A stretch of DNA of 64,000 nucleotides, taken from the NCBI GenBank assembly GCA_963514095.1, contig OY741282.1, positions 15,288,921-15,352,920 on the forward strand. Direction: 5' to 3'. Below, one piece after another: positions 8,839-20,202 of the stretch; the first letter of the stretch is position 1, and each line of letters opens with the position of its first letter. A program made the translations under genes and the position numbers. This stretch comes from Eutrigla gurnardus. Lineage: Eukaryota > Chordata > Actinopteri > Perciformes > Triglidae. The notes below the pieces were generated by a model. That model was not told where the DNA came from. It did no database searches and saw only the letters and a program-made list of their open reading frames with translations.

Positions 8839-9682
8839 CTAGGCCTGAAATGCATAAAATATTCTCTCTCCCTCAGTCCAAGTTGAAGGACAGTGAGCAG
8901 AATTTCAAAGTGCCCGGGGGTGGGGGATGGTAGAGCAGACAGGTCCCTTCCTGGCAGCTCTGGTTGTGTATTGAGAACACATCGCGATGATTACAGAGGT
9001 GACTGTAGTGGTGGTGGAGCCTTGACAATGCCGCTAATCCCGTGAGGCCATTTGGGCCTGCCCCCTCCACCCTGGACTACCTCCACCCGGGGAGGAGTGC
9101 AGGCTTTCTTGTGGAGCCAGCAGTTAGCATCCTGTTAACATGAAAGACTGATGGGAGGAAGCAGTTTGGGAGCTTAGAATAACATGTTCAAAGTTTACAG
9201 CCTCATGAATTTCAACCAATTTCACCAGAGAACATTTCTATCACAGAACTTCAATTTAAAGAATCTCAAATATTCTTTAAATTGAAGATTCACATTTGTC
9301 AGGCTGTTATTGTTTTGCATCCATTTGGTAGAAAACAGGGATTCTTAGGGGTTTCAATATTCCCAGCAGTGTAAACATCACACAGCTTTCAATGAATAGT
9401 CGGAACAAGCTGATACTGAATATACGATACTGTCAGACAGACTGGAATTTTGCAACCTTAAAGCTATTTAAAAGAAAAAGGAACAAAAACTAGGCGAGGG
9501 GTTAAAACTTTCCCATGCTTAAGACATTTAAAAGGACCTGAAAAAAGGGTTATGGTTGTTTACTTAGTTCAGTAAATTCAAAATATAAAGCAGAATTATT
9601 CTGAGCACCCATCAGTTTACCAGGAGCATCCAAATGTGTTCATTTGTGGTCAAACATTGATTTGTTTGACATTAATGCCTCA
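8838..9682. other. Intergenic, no gene seen
   Basis: Mixed unique sequence upstream of the T-box gene. The only structure noticed is a perfect inverted repeat at 9249-9287, listed separately. Confidence 0.5.
9249..9287. repeat. Perfect 16-bp inverted repeat (hairpin)
   Basis: The arm at 9249-9264 is the exact reverse complement of 9272-9287, separated by a 7-base loop. The arms are AT-rich (CTTCAATTTAAAGAAT). It may be a small MITE relic or simply a structure-prone site. Confidence 0.8.
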
Positions 9683-9766
9683 TCAGCTTCCACTCAAGGA
9701 GCTCAGGTTTGGGAAGAGATCCAGATCAGCTATGACTTCACCTTTTGCTGCTCTGTAATGGACACC
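9683..9766 (-). other. Candidate orphan terminal exon
   Basis: On the minus strand a pyrimidine-rich acceptor (TTTCTCTTGACAG) is followed by an open frame of 27 codons to TGA. It includes EVIADLDLFPNLSSLSGS. No homology is recognised and no partner exons were found upstream on the minus strand. A second frame after the same acceptor is also open for 11 codons, so the reading is uncertain. It could be chance or a 3' exon of an unplaced gene between 9.8 and 18 kb. Confidence 0.2.
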
Positions 9767-9942
9767 CTGTCAAGAGAAAATAAAACAAACGGGATTTAAA
9801 TCCTTGCAGCCATCAAAATGACCAGAAACAAAACAGATGAATGATGTGCAATATCATTCTCATTCTTTAATCTGTTTTTAGGTTGTTTTTCTGGTGTTTT
9901 TCATTTTCTCCCTACAGCCTTAAATATACAGTAGTGCCTCCT

Positions 9943-10118
9943 TTAAAGGGAAAGTTCACCTCAAAATCAAAATATGTATTTTCCCTATTACCTGAAGCTT
10001 AATCATCGGTTGAGTTTGGAGAGAGTTGCCTAATTTGGGAGATATCAGCTGGATATAATGGAACTAGATGGGACTCAAATGCATACATTTTTTATTGTGG
10101 GTCAAACTATCCCTTTAC
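9943..10118 (+). mobile_element. Small non-autonomous DNA transposon (MITE-like)
   Basis: The left end TTAAAGGGAAAGTTCACC and right end GGTCAAACTATCCCTTTAC are imperfect inverted repeats about 175 bases apart. This is a layout I associate with a common teleost MITE that targets TTAA; here the right target has drifted to TTTA/TTAC. It has no coding capacity. Confidence 0.6.
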
Positions 10119-12150
10119 ATTTTTGGTTCAGATTAGATGTCGTGAGAGTATATTGTATATTGGGAAAGTTGTGGCTGAGAATCATATTGTACCTGATCCA
10201 GCTCTCCTGATTTTACATAACACTGAGAGTGGCTCTCTGCCTTTGTGAGGCCATCCCACTCCAACGTAGGCATGTTGAAACATTTCCTCTCTGCTTAATT
10301 CAACTTCAGGCTTGAAGATGGAATTCGGTCTGTCGTGCCTGCGGGGTTTGTCACCTCTGCAACTATGCTACACAGTCAAGTTCGGGTGGAAAAGGATATC
10401 AGCAAGATCTGCCTCTGCTTATGGTATTTCAGCATGATTGGGCTCCGCTGTAATGTGAATGCAAATGAAGCCCTGTCAAGGTTTTGCATTGGATTTTTAG
10501 ATCATTCGCTTCAAAGTTTTATCGAGTCATTGGAGTAATCTGCAGACCACCAAACATCAAATATTAGAGGTTAGAGGATAGCAGTATTTGTCCTGCATTA
10601 CTTTTGTTTTTGTCTTGCTTCTGTAATGCACCAGTTATGCTGCAGTAAAAATAACTCATGGCACAGGAAAGGTTGTGGTTTCGGCAGTTTCGAAAAGTGA
10701 TTCGAAGCTGCAGCTGGAAGATGCAGTGCATGACCCCGGTGGTGGCAGTTCGGAGACATGGCTCTGTGATCTGTTCACCGCTACGGATGAAGTGGTCGGC
10801 TGGCTGGCTGGGTGGGAAGAATTACCCGGGGTCCCAAGCAAGTCATTCCAAATATAGGGAAGGGGAGGTGTGTGTTTACTTGGGGAGGTGGAATCCATAA
10901 CATTTCCATTCCTTCAAAAACGAAACTCCTCTAGAATCTTGAAAACAACACCAGAACGGCAGCTTCAGGTACAAAACGTATAACTGATCTGTGGAATGAG
11001 GGATTCTTGAAGCTAGATTGTAACATTAACGCAACACTTTATAACTAATTAACACACATCTATGATATATTCATATCTAGCATTTTCCCACAATTGTAAT
11101 AAGGAAGAAATGTCTAGAAACCACAATTACATTCACTAAATCTCTTATTTGTCTCTACTGCCACCTACTGGATATTTTCTTATAAGCTTGAATTGCTATG
11201 AATGAACGATCTATTTACTCACAACTGTTTTTTATTATATTGATATATTGCCCTTGTGTTGTTGTCTCATAAAACACTGATGAACGTGTCCTTGTAGTCA
11301 ATAATACCCACAATGCCTCAACAGCTGTCCACCAACAACGCCCTGAAAAGATAAAACAAATAAATTCACAGGAGGGAAATATAGCATTTAGTATTATAAC
11401 AGCACAAGAAGACGAGAGGAACACAATGCACATAAATACAATAACATATGCATGTGCATATTCATATTCACTCAGTATGACACATACTATATTCTGTTTA
11501 GAACATGATACATGAGAGAGAATAAACACTATACTAAAACTAACACGATGATTCACAAACATTGAAGAACACTTTTCATCCAAGAAATACTTCATCTTGA
11601 ACAATATAACCTATTTAAACTAATTGCAGAGGGCTTTTACAATGCCTGTAGAGGCAGGACTTTTCTGCAGATCATAATTCCCCGGTCTGCTGAGCACGCT
11701 GACACATGCAGTTAGGAAAATTAGCTTTTCTGTACCTAATATAAGAATGCAAAGTACTCCTTCTGAAGGGGCTTTAACAATACGTAATGCTATTTTATTG
11801 GAGACAATAATGGTATTAGGAGGAAGGTAATGTAATTGCCAAAGACATTGCAATTATTCTCAACTATTGCTTAGGATAAAGCAATTGCAATTCTTCAGTT
11901 TCTACCCTGTACTCTAATTATTTCAGTCCAGGGAGGTGTTTTTTCAAAGGCATGATGAATAAAGTGTATTCCAGCACTGATCAAGTGAAAAATAACTAAC
12001 ATAGAAAAGCATGAAGGTGACAGAATACAATCTTTAATTCTCACTTTTGTGGCTAAATATGATATTTGGGTTTACCAAGATTTACTTAAGGTTTTTCTAA
12101 ACAGAATTTCACGGACAAAATGTACAATATTCATCTCACTATAATCCTTC
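10119..12150. other. Intergenic, no supported gene
   Basis: Mostly AT-rich unique sequence. Frames on both strands at 10656-10900 are open but lack splice sites or recognisable motifs. Nothing else was assigned. Confidence 0.45.
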
Positions 12151-12159
12151 AGTGGTTAT

Positions 12160-12600
12160 GTATTTAGGGTTAGGATTAGGCTTAGGGTTAGTGGGTAAGG
12201 GTTGGAGTTGGGGTTTGTTAATTCAGGATATGATTTCTTTGCCCAAGTCTATTTATCTGGTGGTGGTAGAAGGAAAAAAAAATAAAAAAAATAAATATAA
12301 AATAATAATTAATATAATTAAATAAATTAAATTAAAAAATAAATACATTTGTTGGTCAGTTTTATATTTAAATATCTATATAAAAGCATTATAGTCATAC
12401 AAACATCCTGTGAATCCAATATTGCTAATGATTGCGGATTTGTTTGACGAGATAGCACCAGGCAATAAGGGTTAGGCTAAGGTTTAGGGTTAGTGGGTTA
12501 GGGTTAGGTTAGGGTTGGAGTTGGGGTTTGTTAGGATATGATTTCTTTGCACAGGCCTATTTATCTGGTGGTGGTAGAAGTAAAAAAAATATAAGTAAAA
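12160..12600 (+). repeat. 307-bp tandem duplication with TTAGGG-like runs
   Basis: A segment containing TTAGGGTTAGTGGGT and GGTTGGAGTTGGGGTTTG, then GGATATGATTTCTTTGC and TTTATCTGGTGGTGGTAGAA, occurs twice; the GGATATG anchors are at 12227 and 12534. Each copy is followed by an A/T-rich low-complexity tract (about 12270-12350 and 12580-12655). The telomere-like units are degenerate, so this is an interstitial repeat and not a telomere. Confidence 0.8.
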
Positions 12601-12662
12601 AAAATTTAATAAGTGAATTAATTAATTAAATAAAAAAAAAATATATATTTTATTTTTAACTG

Positions 12663-13595
12663 TTGACCTTAGGCATTGGGTCCAAGAGGCTTTTTTGTAC
12701 ATCTCCACATGGTCTATCGAGGAAAAAATATTTCATGCATGTACGCCCAACCTAAAGGGGGGGCTGTTACTCAGAAAAAGGGCATAAAATCAGTCACATT
12801 TCATGTTGCCATTAGGGGGCGCCCTGACTGTGAGATAATATTGCAGTGCAGACGCATTCAGGACGGGACTCTTATCAAGTATGAATATTTTGGAGCAGAC
12901 CGGAGAAGTTATAACAGCTTTGATGCTTTTGGCGAAGGTTCAAAATAGTCGGCCTGGCCATGCTCCTAAACTTTTGGAGCATCTTTGGGTACATTTTTGT
13001 CCTTAAGGCCTTTCCAACCATATATCCAATTTTGGTATCAATCAGATCAACGGTATAGTCCTAGTTACATCAAGTACAACCCCTGTGAATGAAAATGGCC
13101 AAAAATGGCCAAAACATTCGACTTTTGTGATGATTGGCCCAAAGGTTATGGAGTTATGCTAATTGCGTTTTGGTGGCACAATTGGCCGATATCTTCTGAA
13201 TAAATCCATATTTTCAAAACATTTTTGGAAAATAACCCCAGCCAGGTCTGATGAGTAAGCACACCATATTTCGTCCAAATTGGATCAACGCAGTCGGAGA
13301 AATGCGCAACATCGTATTTTTCATATAATCCAAAATTGCGGAAAATTTCAGTAGGCGGACTTTGGTACTCCAAGAGGATTTTTCGTAGAGGTTACTTGTG
13401 TGCAAAATTTCATGTCGATCGGAGTTACAGTTTGGCGGGGGTTGCAAATGGCCACGCTAGGTGGCGCTAGCGAGCAACTTTTTCTTGGCCGAATGCGAAA
13501 CCACCAAATTCTCAAATTTTTCACCAGCCTGCATGGACACACCACTTTTTTTTTTTTTTTTTTAACGCTGACGCCCCCAAAAGGCACGTCAAACC
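12663..13595 (+). repeat. Degenerate interspersed repeat of unassigned class
   Basis: Its style (TTAGGGGGCGCC, TTGGTATCAATCAGATC, AAAATTTCATGTCGATCGG, and a GGCGCTAG stretch) is that of repeats often seen in fish intergenic DNA. I cannot name the family. Open frames across it (for example 12676-12948) carry no recognised domain. It ends near a T17 run and is followed by unique sequence. Confidence 0.45.
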
Positions 13596-13599
13596 TGTG

Positions 13600-15556
13600 A
13601 AAGAATAATAAGAAAAAACATTCGCCCTAATTATACTACAGTATAGTGTAAAGTGTTGAACCCCTCATACTTTGCATTCAAAATGTTAATCATATTTCTG
13701 AAACCTACAGATACATGTGCGATTTAATAGGGAGGGGAAATACATAATACGTAAGTGTAGTAAAGGTCTAAGCAAAGACATCCTAAAACTCAATTTTCAT
13801 GTAAAGGGAATCATGGCTCTTCATGTATTAGCATGAAAAGTGTGACAAATGAAAGGAAATTGAAAAGGATTTGATGAAAAGAAAGAAGCTAATGAAACAA
13901 TTAAACTGAAAAATTAGAGGAGGACAAGAGGAGGCGAGTAGAGATAAAGGGCAAGAGTAAGTAAAGGGAGAGGAGCGATGGATGAAAAATGTGGAAGAAG
14001 CTCTTGGGACAGTGAAAAAAAAAGAGAAAGAAATCCCTCCTGGAATGGAAGAGGATAGCTAAAGATAATAAAAGAAGGTAGATGAAAATCGAAGGAACAA
14101 TTTGTCATGGGAAAAAGAGAATATTAAAGGGAGGAGGCCTACAAAGAAGAGTTCAGACCAGATAAGTTTGTTTTAAAAGTTCTAAAGTAGAATCAATGAT
14201 AGCGCTTTGACAGGTCAGACACTCAAGTGACTGTAGATCTAAGAAAATCTGACAGACATCCGGGGACCCACGGGGGACGGCCTTTAGTCAAAGCCACTGA
14301 ACAGAAGCCCACAGACATATTTAATGAGACATGAGAGAAGATCAGAGCCAAGACTGCTGCAGATATTCCTGCTACCAACGCTGCATCAATTGGCTTCGGG
14401 GGAAATCTGAAGGAAAGTCAGTGGAACACTAAAAGGGCTTTAACCCGTTGAACCCAAGTAGTATACATTTCTGGCTCTATGACATAATCATAGACCATGT
14501 CTCTGAAATTACTTGGAAAGCATTGTGAACAAGCAAAATCAGAATAATGATACTCAACACTGATACTAAACATTCATATATATCTAAACAGACAGGTCTA
14601 AGTTAAGGCACACTGCATTTTAACAGTAAAATAAAAAAAGCACAGTTTTTCTGCGTCAAAGTAAATTCTATGAGGAAGAACACACATGATCTGACCTCTG
14701 CATTTGTTTTATATCATGACCAGCAGAGGGCGTCCGAGCACCAACAAATGGTTTATATACAGACTTTTGTGTTTAAAATTCTAATTCAAGTTGCCTGTTT
14801 CTACAGCCCCCGATATGAGATAATAACTACTGTAAAAGCCCTGCTTTGATGATGGTTGTTTTCTATCTGGTCTGTAACTCACCTGATCAGAAACACCTGT
14901 ATCTAGATAATGCTGAGTCATTTGTCATCATAACTGGTTGCTCATCTCTAGTTTGCATCCTAGCATATCCTCTCAAACCATCCCACAACACATTTTTGCA
15001 GCAAATTGCTTTGGCAAGGGAATATTCCGGCTGCAGTGTGGTTCATTTTAGACCACACTGCCATTGTTCATGGGTGCAAAGTCCTTCAGGTGTCAGGGGT
15101 CCAGGCCCAGCCAAGTCTCTCACTTATTTAAATAGATCTACACATTTGTACCCCCACTGAACCCACTCACATCTGACTAAATGTAAGCTTGCAGAGGGTG
15201 TTAGATAGTAAGATGGTGGGATTCATAATTCATGAGTATTCCATTTATACTAGTGCGGTATCATGACTTCAAAGATGTTTTACAACTTTTCATAGTTCCT
15301 ACCATTGCTCCCATAGCGACCACTCTGGCATCCCATCTCCCCACAGCACCTCCAACGGCGCTCAGGGTCAGGTGGTTAGGGCCCCGTGTTGTTTATTCTG
15401 CACCTGTGTCAGCTTCAGGGGTCCTGCTCCGGGCTCTTTGATGTGTACGTGAGGACAGGCAAAATGCAAAATGGACAGCCACAACAACAGCTGCTCCTCT
15501 CCCACATGACCAGCACCTCCCGGTCTACGGAGGGCTATCCTGAAAGTCAAAAGCCT
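13600..15556. other. Intergenic, no gene seen
   Basis: Purine-rich stretches at 13860-14130 give long minus-strand frames that are compositional. No motif, splice pattern or RNA gene was recognised. Confidence 0.45.
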
Positions 15557-15790
15557 ACACACACATCCCCGTACTTCTATCTTTGTGGGGACACTCGTTC
15601 AAATAATGCATTCCGGAGGCCTACCTTAACGTGAACCGTACCGACTAAATGCTGAAGTCCGAGCCTAACCTGAACCTGAAAACCAGCTCTGAGCTTGCAA
15701 ACAGGCAGTAGAAGAGGATAAGCCAAAATGTCCTCACTCTGAAGGTTTAATACTCAAATTGGTGCCCACAACGATAGATATACAAAAACA
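15557..15790 (+). repeat. Teleost interspersed repeat (GTACTTCTATCTTTGTGGGG type)
   Basis: It starts with CACACACATCCCCGTACTTC, continues TTTGTGGGGACACTCG and AATGCATTCCGGAGGCC, and ends CAAAATGTCCTCACTCTGAA then GGTGCCCACAACGATAG. This order matches a repeat I recall as widespread in fish introns. It is diverged and non-coding. Confidence 0.55.
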
Positions 15791-17707
15791 GATAAACAGG
15801 GCAAGAGAGAGAGAGACGACAACTTTGAATAGAATTGAGAGAAAGACAGAAAGAAATGAAATAATCATATGCATGTGTCTGTGTGGGGTCAGCCAGACTA
15901 GCAGCAGTACAAAGAGAGTGCGAGAGCGCCTGATAGAGAGCATGGTTCAGAATTCATATCACTGCAGAGCACTAACCTCGCCTCCCTGAGGTGAGCTCCC
16001 TCCCTCTCTCTCTCCCTGTCTCTTGCAAACACACACACATGGGGCTTTTTAAATATATTTTCATAAGACTTTTACCTCTCTTTCTGTGTAAGCACATTGC
16101 GAGAGATGCAGAAAAACAGTAAAATGCCTTGTATTTGCCTGCATACTTAAAGCAGATTCCCTCTGTCAGGCTTTTATTTTGTAATACGAGCAGAATTGTG
16201 CTTATTGCAACTTCGCTCTTAACATCATAAAAACATTCATATCAATAAGACTCATCTTGTGGACGTGGGAGCATCACTTAAAAGAGGTCGGAGTGGGCAA
16301 GTGAGCAGTCAGATGGGCACATTTCGAATTGGAAAATAAAGCAAGCATCAACATTAGAAACCATCACAGACATCACATTACAGACCAAATTCAGTTTGGA
16401 CTTTCTGTCTTGCTATTATCTATGCACCAAAGAGGATTATTAAAACATTTTAATCATGTTTATAACCATCTCATCATCTTGCCAGACGCAGTCAGAGCAG
16501 ATACTTCGGTTACTATAATGTTATCACAAGCTATAAAAATTATAGTCTCAACTATTAAAGAAAAGGCCAAAGTTGTGATGACCAGAACTGTCCTTTAACT
16601 GATCCCAAGAACAACTGCTATGAGGAAACAGTCCCCATCTCCTCTGTGGATTATGTACTTACTGCTAAATTGCTTGTTTATCTTTGCTACGGTCTCTCTG
16701 GAGATGACATTTCTTTTTTTCCTTCTATCTCTACATCCTTTTGTCTTGTCTGTCGGCGCTTCTGTTCTCTGGCTGCCAATTCTACCATTTTCAGGTTGTC
16801 TGTGTCGAACCCCGCATCTGTCAAATATCCCTCGCTTCCTGTTCCTCCTCTCGCTGTAAACCAACTCCTCAGCTTTTTTGCAAGCAGCTCCTCGACTCTT
16901 GAATATTTTAGTTACAGAGTGATTGATTGGTTCTGCCTGGCCCATCTGGAGACAGCGAGAGTGCCATGTGGCAACAATAGCAAGAGCTCTACGGATGATG
17001 ACACCATTTTTTGCATATTCAGTGAATTAAAAAAAAAAAAAAAATTTAAAATGAAACCTTGCTGTTACAATAATTCTGGTATTCCTGAATTAAACTCATC
17101 TAATTGTTGCCTTGGACCAAACAGGACAGTACAGGAAGAAAGTGACCCGTCCCTTCTGCATCCCCCTGTGGGTGCAGGTGCTCTCGCGGCGGCTGCTGAA
17201 GCCACGCCGGTTAATTAACACCACTCGAGTGTGTCAAAGAGGAGGGAAGGAAAACCACTGCTGTTAGCAGAAATGGTGATTGAGTGACTTTTTAAACCTT
17301 TAAAACTTCATTTTTACCTCAAAACAGGAATTAAAGTGTTTGGGTCTGCAGTATTTTGGGTGGGTGTTGCATCCGCTGCCTTTGGGGTAGAATAAACATC
17401 TACACGAACCCCTGCATAGATATGCGCATACTGTATTTGGGACATTACTTAAGTGTGTGATGTAACTGTACCTACAGGTGCCGCCTGAGATTATGATGTG
17501 GCTCGCAGTAATAAGCTTAACGAGCAGCAGTGGGTGGTTTGCAGACTTAATTTGTCCCAGGTTTCACCTTTCACAGCAGATACAAGCGACAATGACGCTG
17601 CAACTTTCTCTGCACATTTTTTGGGTAATAGCAACAACAACAACGACATAAAATGCACTATAATGGGAAATCGATAAAATGCACGTGCAATCATGCATCA
17701 TCTAAAG
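15791..17707. other. Intergenic, no supported gene
   Basis: Frames at 16595-17218 are open on both strands but show no domain, splice support or convincing codon pattern. A short GC-rich stretch at 17125-17215 stands out from its surroundings without an explanation. Confidence 0.4.
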
Positions 17708-18138
17708 CAGAGATCTTCAACAGGTGGGTCCATGACCCCTAGGGGGTCCGCAGAGTTACTGCAGGGGGTCCCCGAAAATGATTTGATCCCAAACTTTATT
17801 TCCTCCAAAAATGTCCAAAAATACACATTAACATGAATACAACCTATAATAAGCAAATGTAAATCTTCCTATTTATTCATTGTTATGAGGTGAAATTGTG
17901 ATGTAGAAAAGCCAATATAGAATTAAAATATGTTCTGTAAATGTAAGAATCTGTCCACAATAATTATTTTAATGGCTTAATATTGTATACTTACATCATT
18001 ACAAAGTACCTTTATACACGGCACTATAGGTTGCACTGCACATTATTATTGGCCCGGTTTATGATATGTAATAGGGGGTCCCTCCACCGGGTCACTATAA
18101 GCCTAGGGGTCCTTGGCCTGAAAATTTGAAGACCTCTG
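17708..18138 (+). mobile_element. Non-autonomous hAT-like element (431 bp)
   Basis: The left end CAGAGATCTTCAAC and right end TTTGAAGACCTCTG are inverted with one or two mismatches. Flanking 8-mers ATCTAAAG (17700-17707) and ATCGAAAT (18139-18146) agree at 6 of 8 positions, fitting a decayed hAT target-site duplication. Internal subterminal copies of GGGGGTCC and CCTAGGGGTCC are mirrored near both ends. No coding sequence. Confidence 0.7.
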
Positions 18139-18356
18139 ATCGAAATGATGAGACACATCGTGTTAACTTTGATCTGTAAATTAGCATCTGAGTTGCTGAA
18201 TATTTTTTGGAATTAGGTGACATTACTGATTCTCTTTCCTTAAGAAACACGGAGGGGGTAATATCGTATAATCCCCCGCCAGGAAATCTGTTCAGAAAGC
18301 CACTCGGAGTGAGAGTGCGGTGTGATTGACGCGATGTGGTTTTTTTTGCATTCCAG

Positions 18357-18491
18357 CTGAACAGCAGTGACCGTTACAAGAGGAAACACATGCAGAACAT
18401 CAGAGAGCAGCTCCCAGTTGGTGTCAGCAAGCCGCCTTGTTTACCTTCATCCGTCTTCAAGGCCGGGCTTCATTTCAGCGACGCTAGATGA
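18357..18491 (+). other. Candidate orphan exon on the plus strand
   Basis: A strong acceptor (GGTTTTTTTTGCATTCCAG) is followed by 44 open codons to TGA, starting LNSSDRYKRKHMQNIREQLP. The first 20 codons use mostly G/C-ending codons, unlike nearby AT-rich DNA. No family is recognised and no partner exon was identified on this strand. It could be a terminal exon, a relic exon, or chance. It sits between the T-box gene and mmp17, on the opposite strand to both. Confidence 0.25.
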
Positions 18492-18589
18492 TTACACGCT
18501 CACGCACATAAAAGCTGCAAACACCCAGCACTCAAAAATAATCCGCCTCCGTAAAAATTAATGTGACCACAGTCAGCCGATAAAGTCAT

Positions 18590-19876
18590 TCAGATGTTTT
18601 TTTTAATTTTTTTTTCTAAAAAAATATTTTACATTATAAAACACAGCTTAAAATATACACAGTCCACTCGGTTATGCGATAACTGCAGAACCTTTTTCAA
18701 CTCAAATATATCAGTCTATAGGTAAATATATCTTTACAGCAAGAATACATCCAGGGGCCGAGTTATGACTTCAATAGGAGCTAGGGGTGATACGTTGTAC
18801 GCTAGTCCAACAAAAGCATCTTAAACCTATGACCTGATCAAAGCAATGTCAAATAAACAGGAATATTATTTCATCTGAATTCGATTAAAAGAAAGAAAAA
18901 AGATACCAAGAGTGTGGGATGCTTCCGAACCAGAGGCAGAAATGCCGAAACCATGGGAATACATCATTTCCTCACTTCAGAGAACGGTTGAGAAAAAGAA
19001 ACCTGGTGCAGAATCCATCCACCTACTCATCCGTCCGTCCGTCCGTCTCTCACAGTGAGACGTTTTGCACACTGAATGTTAGGTGAAAGTGTTAGCGATG
19101 CACACAGAAAAGTAAACATATGTTACTTTCATAAGTTCAAATAGAAAAAGTCCCTGTTTCCCTGGCACTGACATTGTTTTTGGGAAGTTTTTCCAAATGC
19201 ATTTCTTCTGCGTATTCAACAGCACAAATCCTTTCTCCTCCACTGAAGTGAAACTATTACATTATAATCAAACCACCTAGATGGCCAGATAGCGCTAGAG
19301 GTAAAGGTGAAAATGTTTTTTTTTTTTTGGTAATTTTCAAAGATGAACTGTATTATCATTCGTACTATTCACAGGGCGAGTGCTCAGCAGAGTAATAAAG
19401 AAGTGCTAACAAGATTTTGACAATTTTGAACTCATTCTGGTGAACTGTACCTAATAAAAGCTGTCATTTCAGAAATGAGGCGACAGTGTGTGTGTTTTGC
19501 CGCCGCCTACATCCCAGGATAACTTGAACTTGACTGTATGTGGGGCATCGCAGCCGTAAACCTGCTCTACACGAAGACAAATAATGATGCTCGGTGCTTT
19601 TGGAATACATTTCTAGAATTTGTCCTTTTCCTCGCACATATAAGGCAGTTTGACCGTTGGGTAGAAAACTGTAAAGCATGTGTGGGCTGGTGCCTAGAAG
19701 GATGACTACTTTAGCTGGCAGTGCCCACCAAATGACTTGTGAAATAAATAACAACAAAATAAGGATACCAATGATATTGTAAGAAGAGATTCCAGTTTTT
19801 TTTTTTTTTTTTTGCTTCCACTGTGCCGGCCACTGGCCCTCCACCAGCCTCAAGAACTTTGTCCCGTGCTCCGGCA
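18590..19876 (-). other. mmp17: Probable mmp17 3' UTR
   Basis: This follows the mmp17 stop codon on the minus strand. An ATTAAA-type signal (18607-18602 on the minus strand) lies about 1.27 kb below the stop; no AATAAA was found nearer. It includes T-runs near 19318-19330 and 19797-19813 (A-runs on the transcript). Overlapping open frames up to 20099 are in the wrong phase and are shadows. Confidence 0.4.
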
Positions 19877-20202
19877 TCATAGCAGTTCTGAGCGGAGGGC
19901 CAGCGAGAGCGTCCAGAGAGGTGGGAGCAGCCACAGGGGGGACGGGGAGGGCCGGGCTCCTAACGGCGAGGCGCCGTCCGAGGTGCAGGAGCACACCTCG
20001 TACCCGTTCTCCGCGTGGTCCGGCTGATGGTGCACGTTGACTCTCGTCTCCGTGCTTTTGTGTTCTGTGTCCGGAGAGTCCGACTGCATCTCGGTGCACA
20101 GCAGCCAGTCTTTGGCGATGAGGCGGGGGTACCCGGCCTCCGCCTCCATGTCGCTGCCCGGCACCCGCCAGTAGTCCTTCCCCTTGAAGAAATAGGACGA
20201 GC
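19877..20202 (-). CDS. mmp17: mmp17 exon 10 (last blade, stem and GPI signal)
   Basis: It opens [17 protein letters not shown] and includes DWLLC (Cys479, propeller closure), a polar stem rich in Ser/Thr/His, [13 protein letters not shown] (likely anchor-attachment region) and a hydrophobic C terminus ending RSELL and TGA. The acceptor is a long CT tract ending CTCTGAAG; the tract is a microsatellite directly above the splice site. Confidence 0.93.

Noticed and set aside
8730..8933. Val/Cys-repeat protein
   Set aside because: Pure translation of the (TG)n microsatellite.
10656..10900. Open frames on both strands, some coding-like composition
   Set aside because: No acceptor or donor at sensible places and no recognised peptide; kept only as intergenic.
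12160..12530. True telomeric repeat
   Set aside because: Units are degenerate, few, and flanked by unique DNA on both sides.
12676..12948. 90-residue plus-strand frame
   Set aside because: Lies inside a dispersed-repeat-like segment and shows no domain.
16595..17218. Open frames of 116 and 190 residues on opposite strands
   Set aside because: Overlapping frames without domains, splice sites or codon pattern; treated as chance.
19464..20099. 211-residue minus-strand frame
   Set aside because: Wrong phase relative to mmp17 exon 10 and its 3' UTR; a shadow frame.
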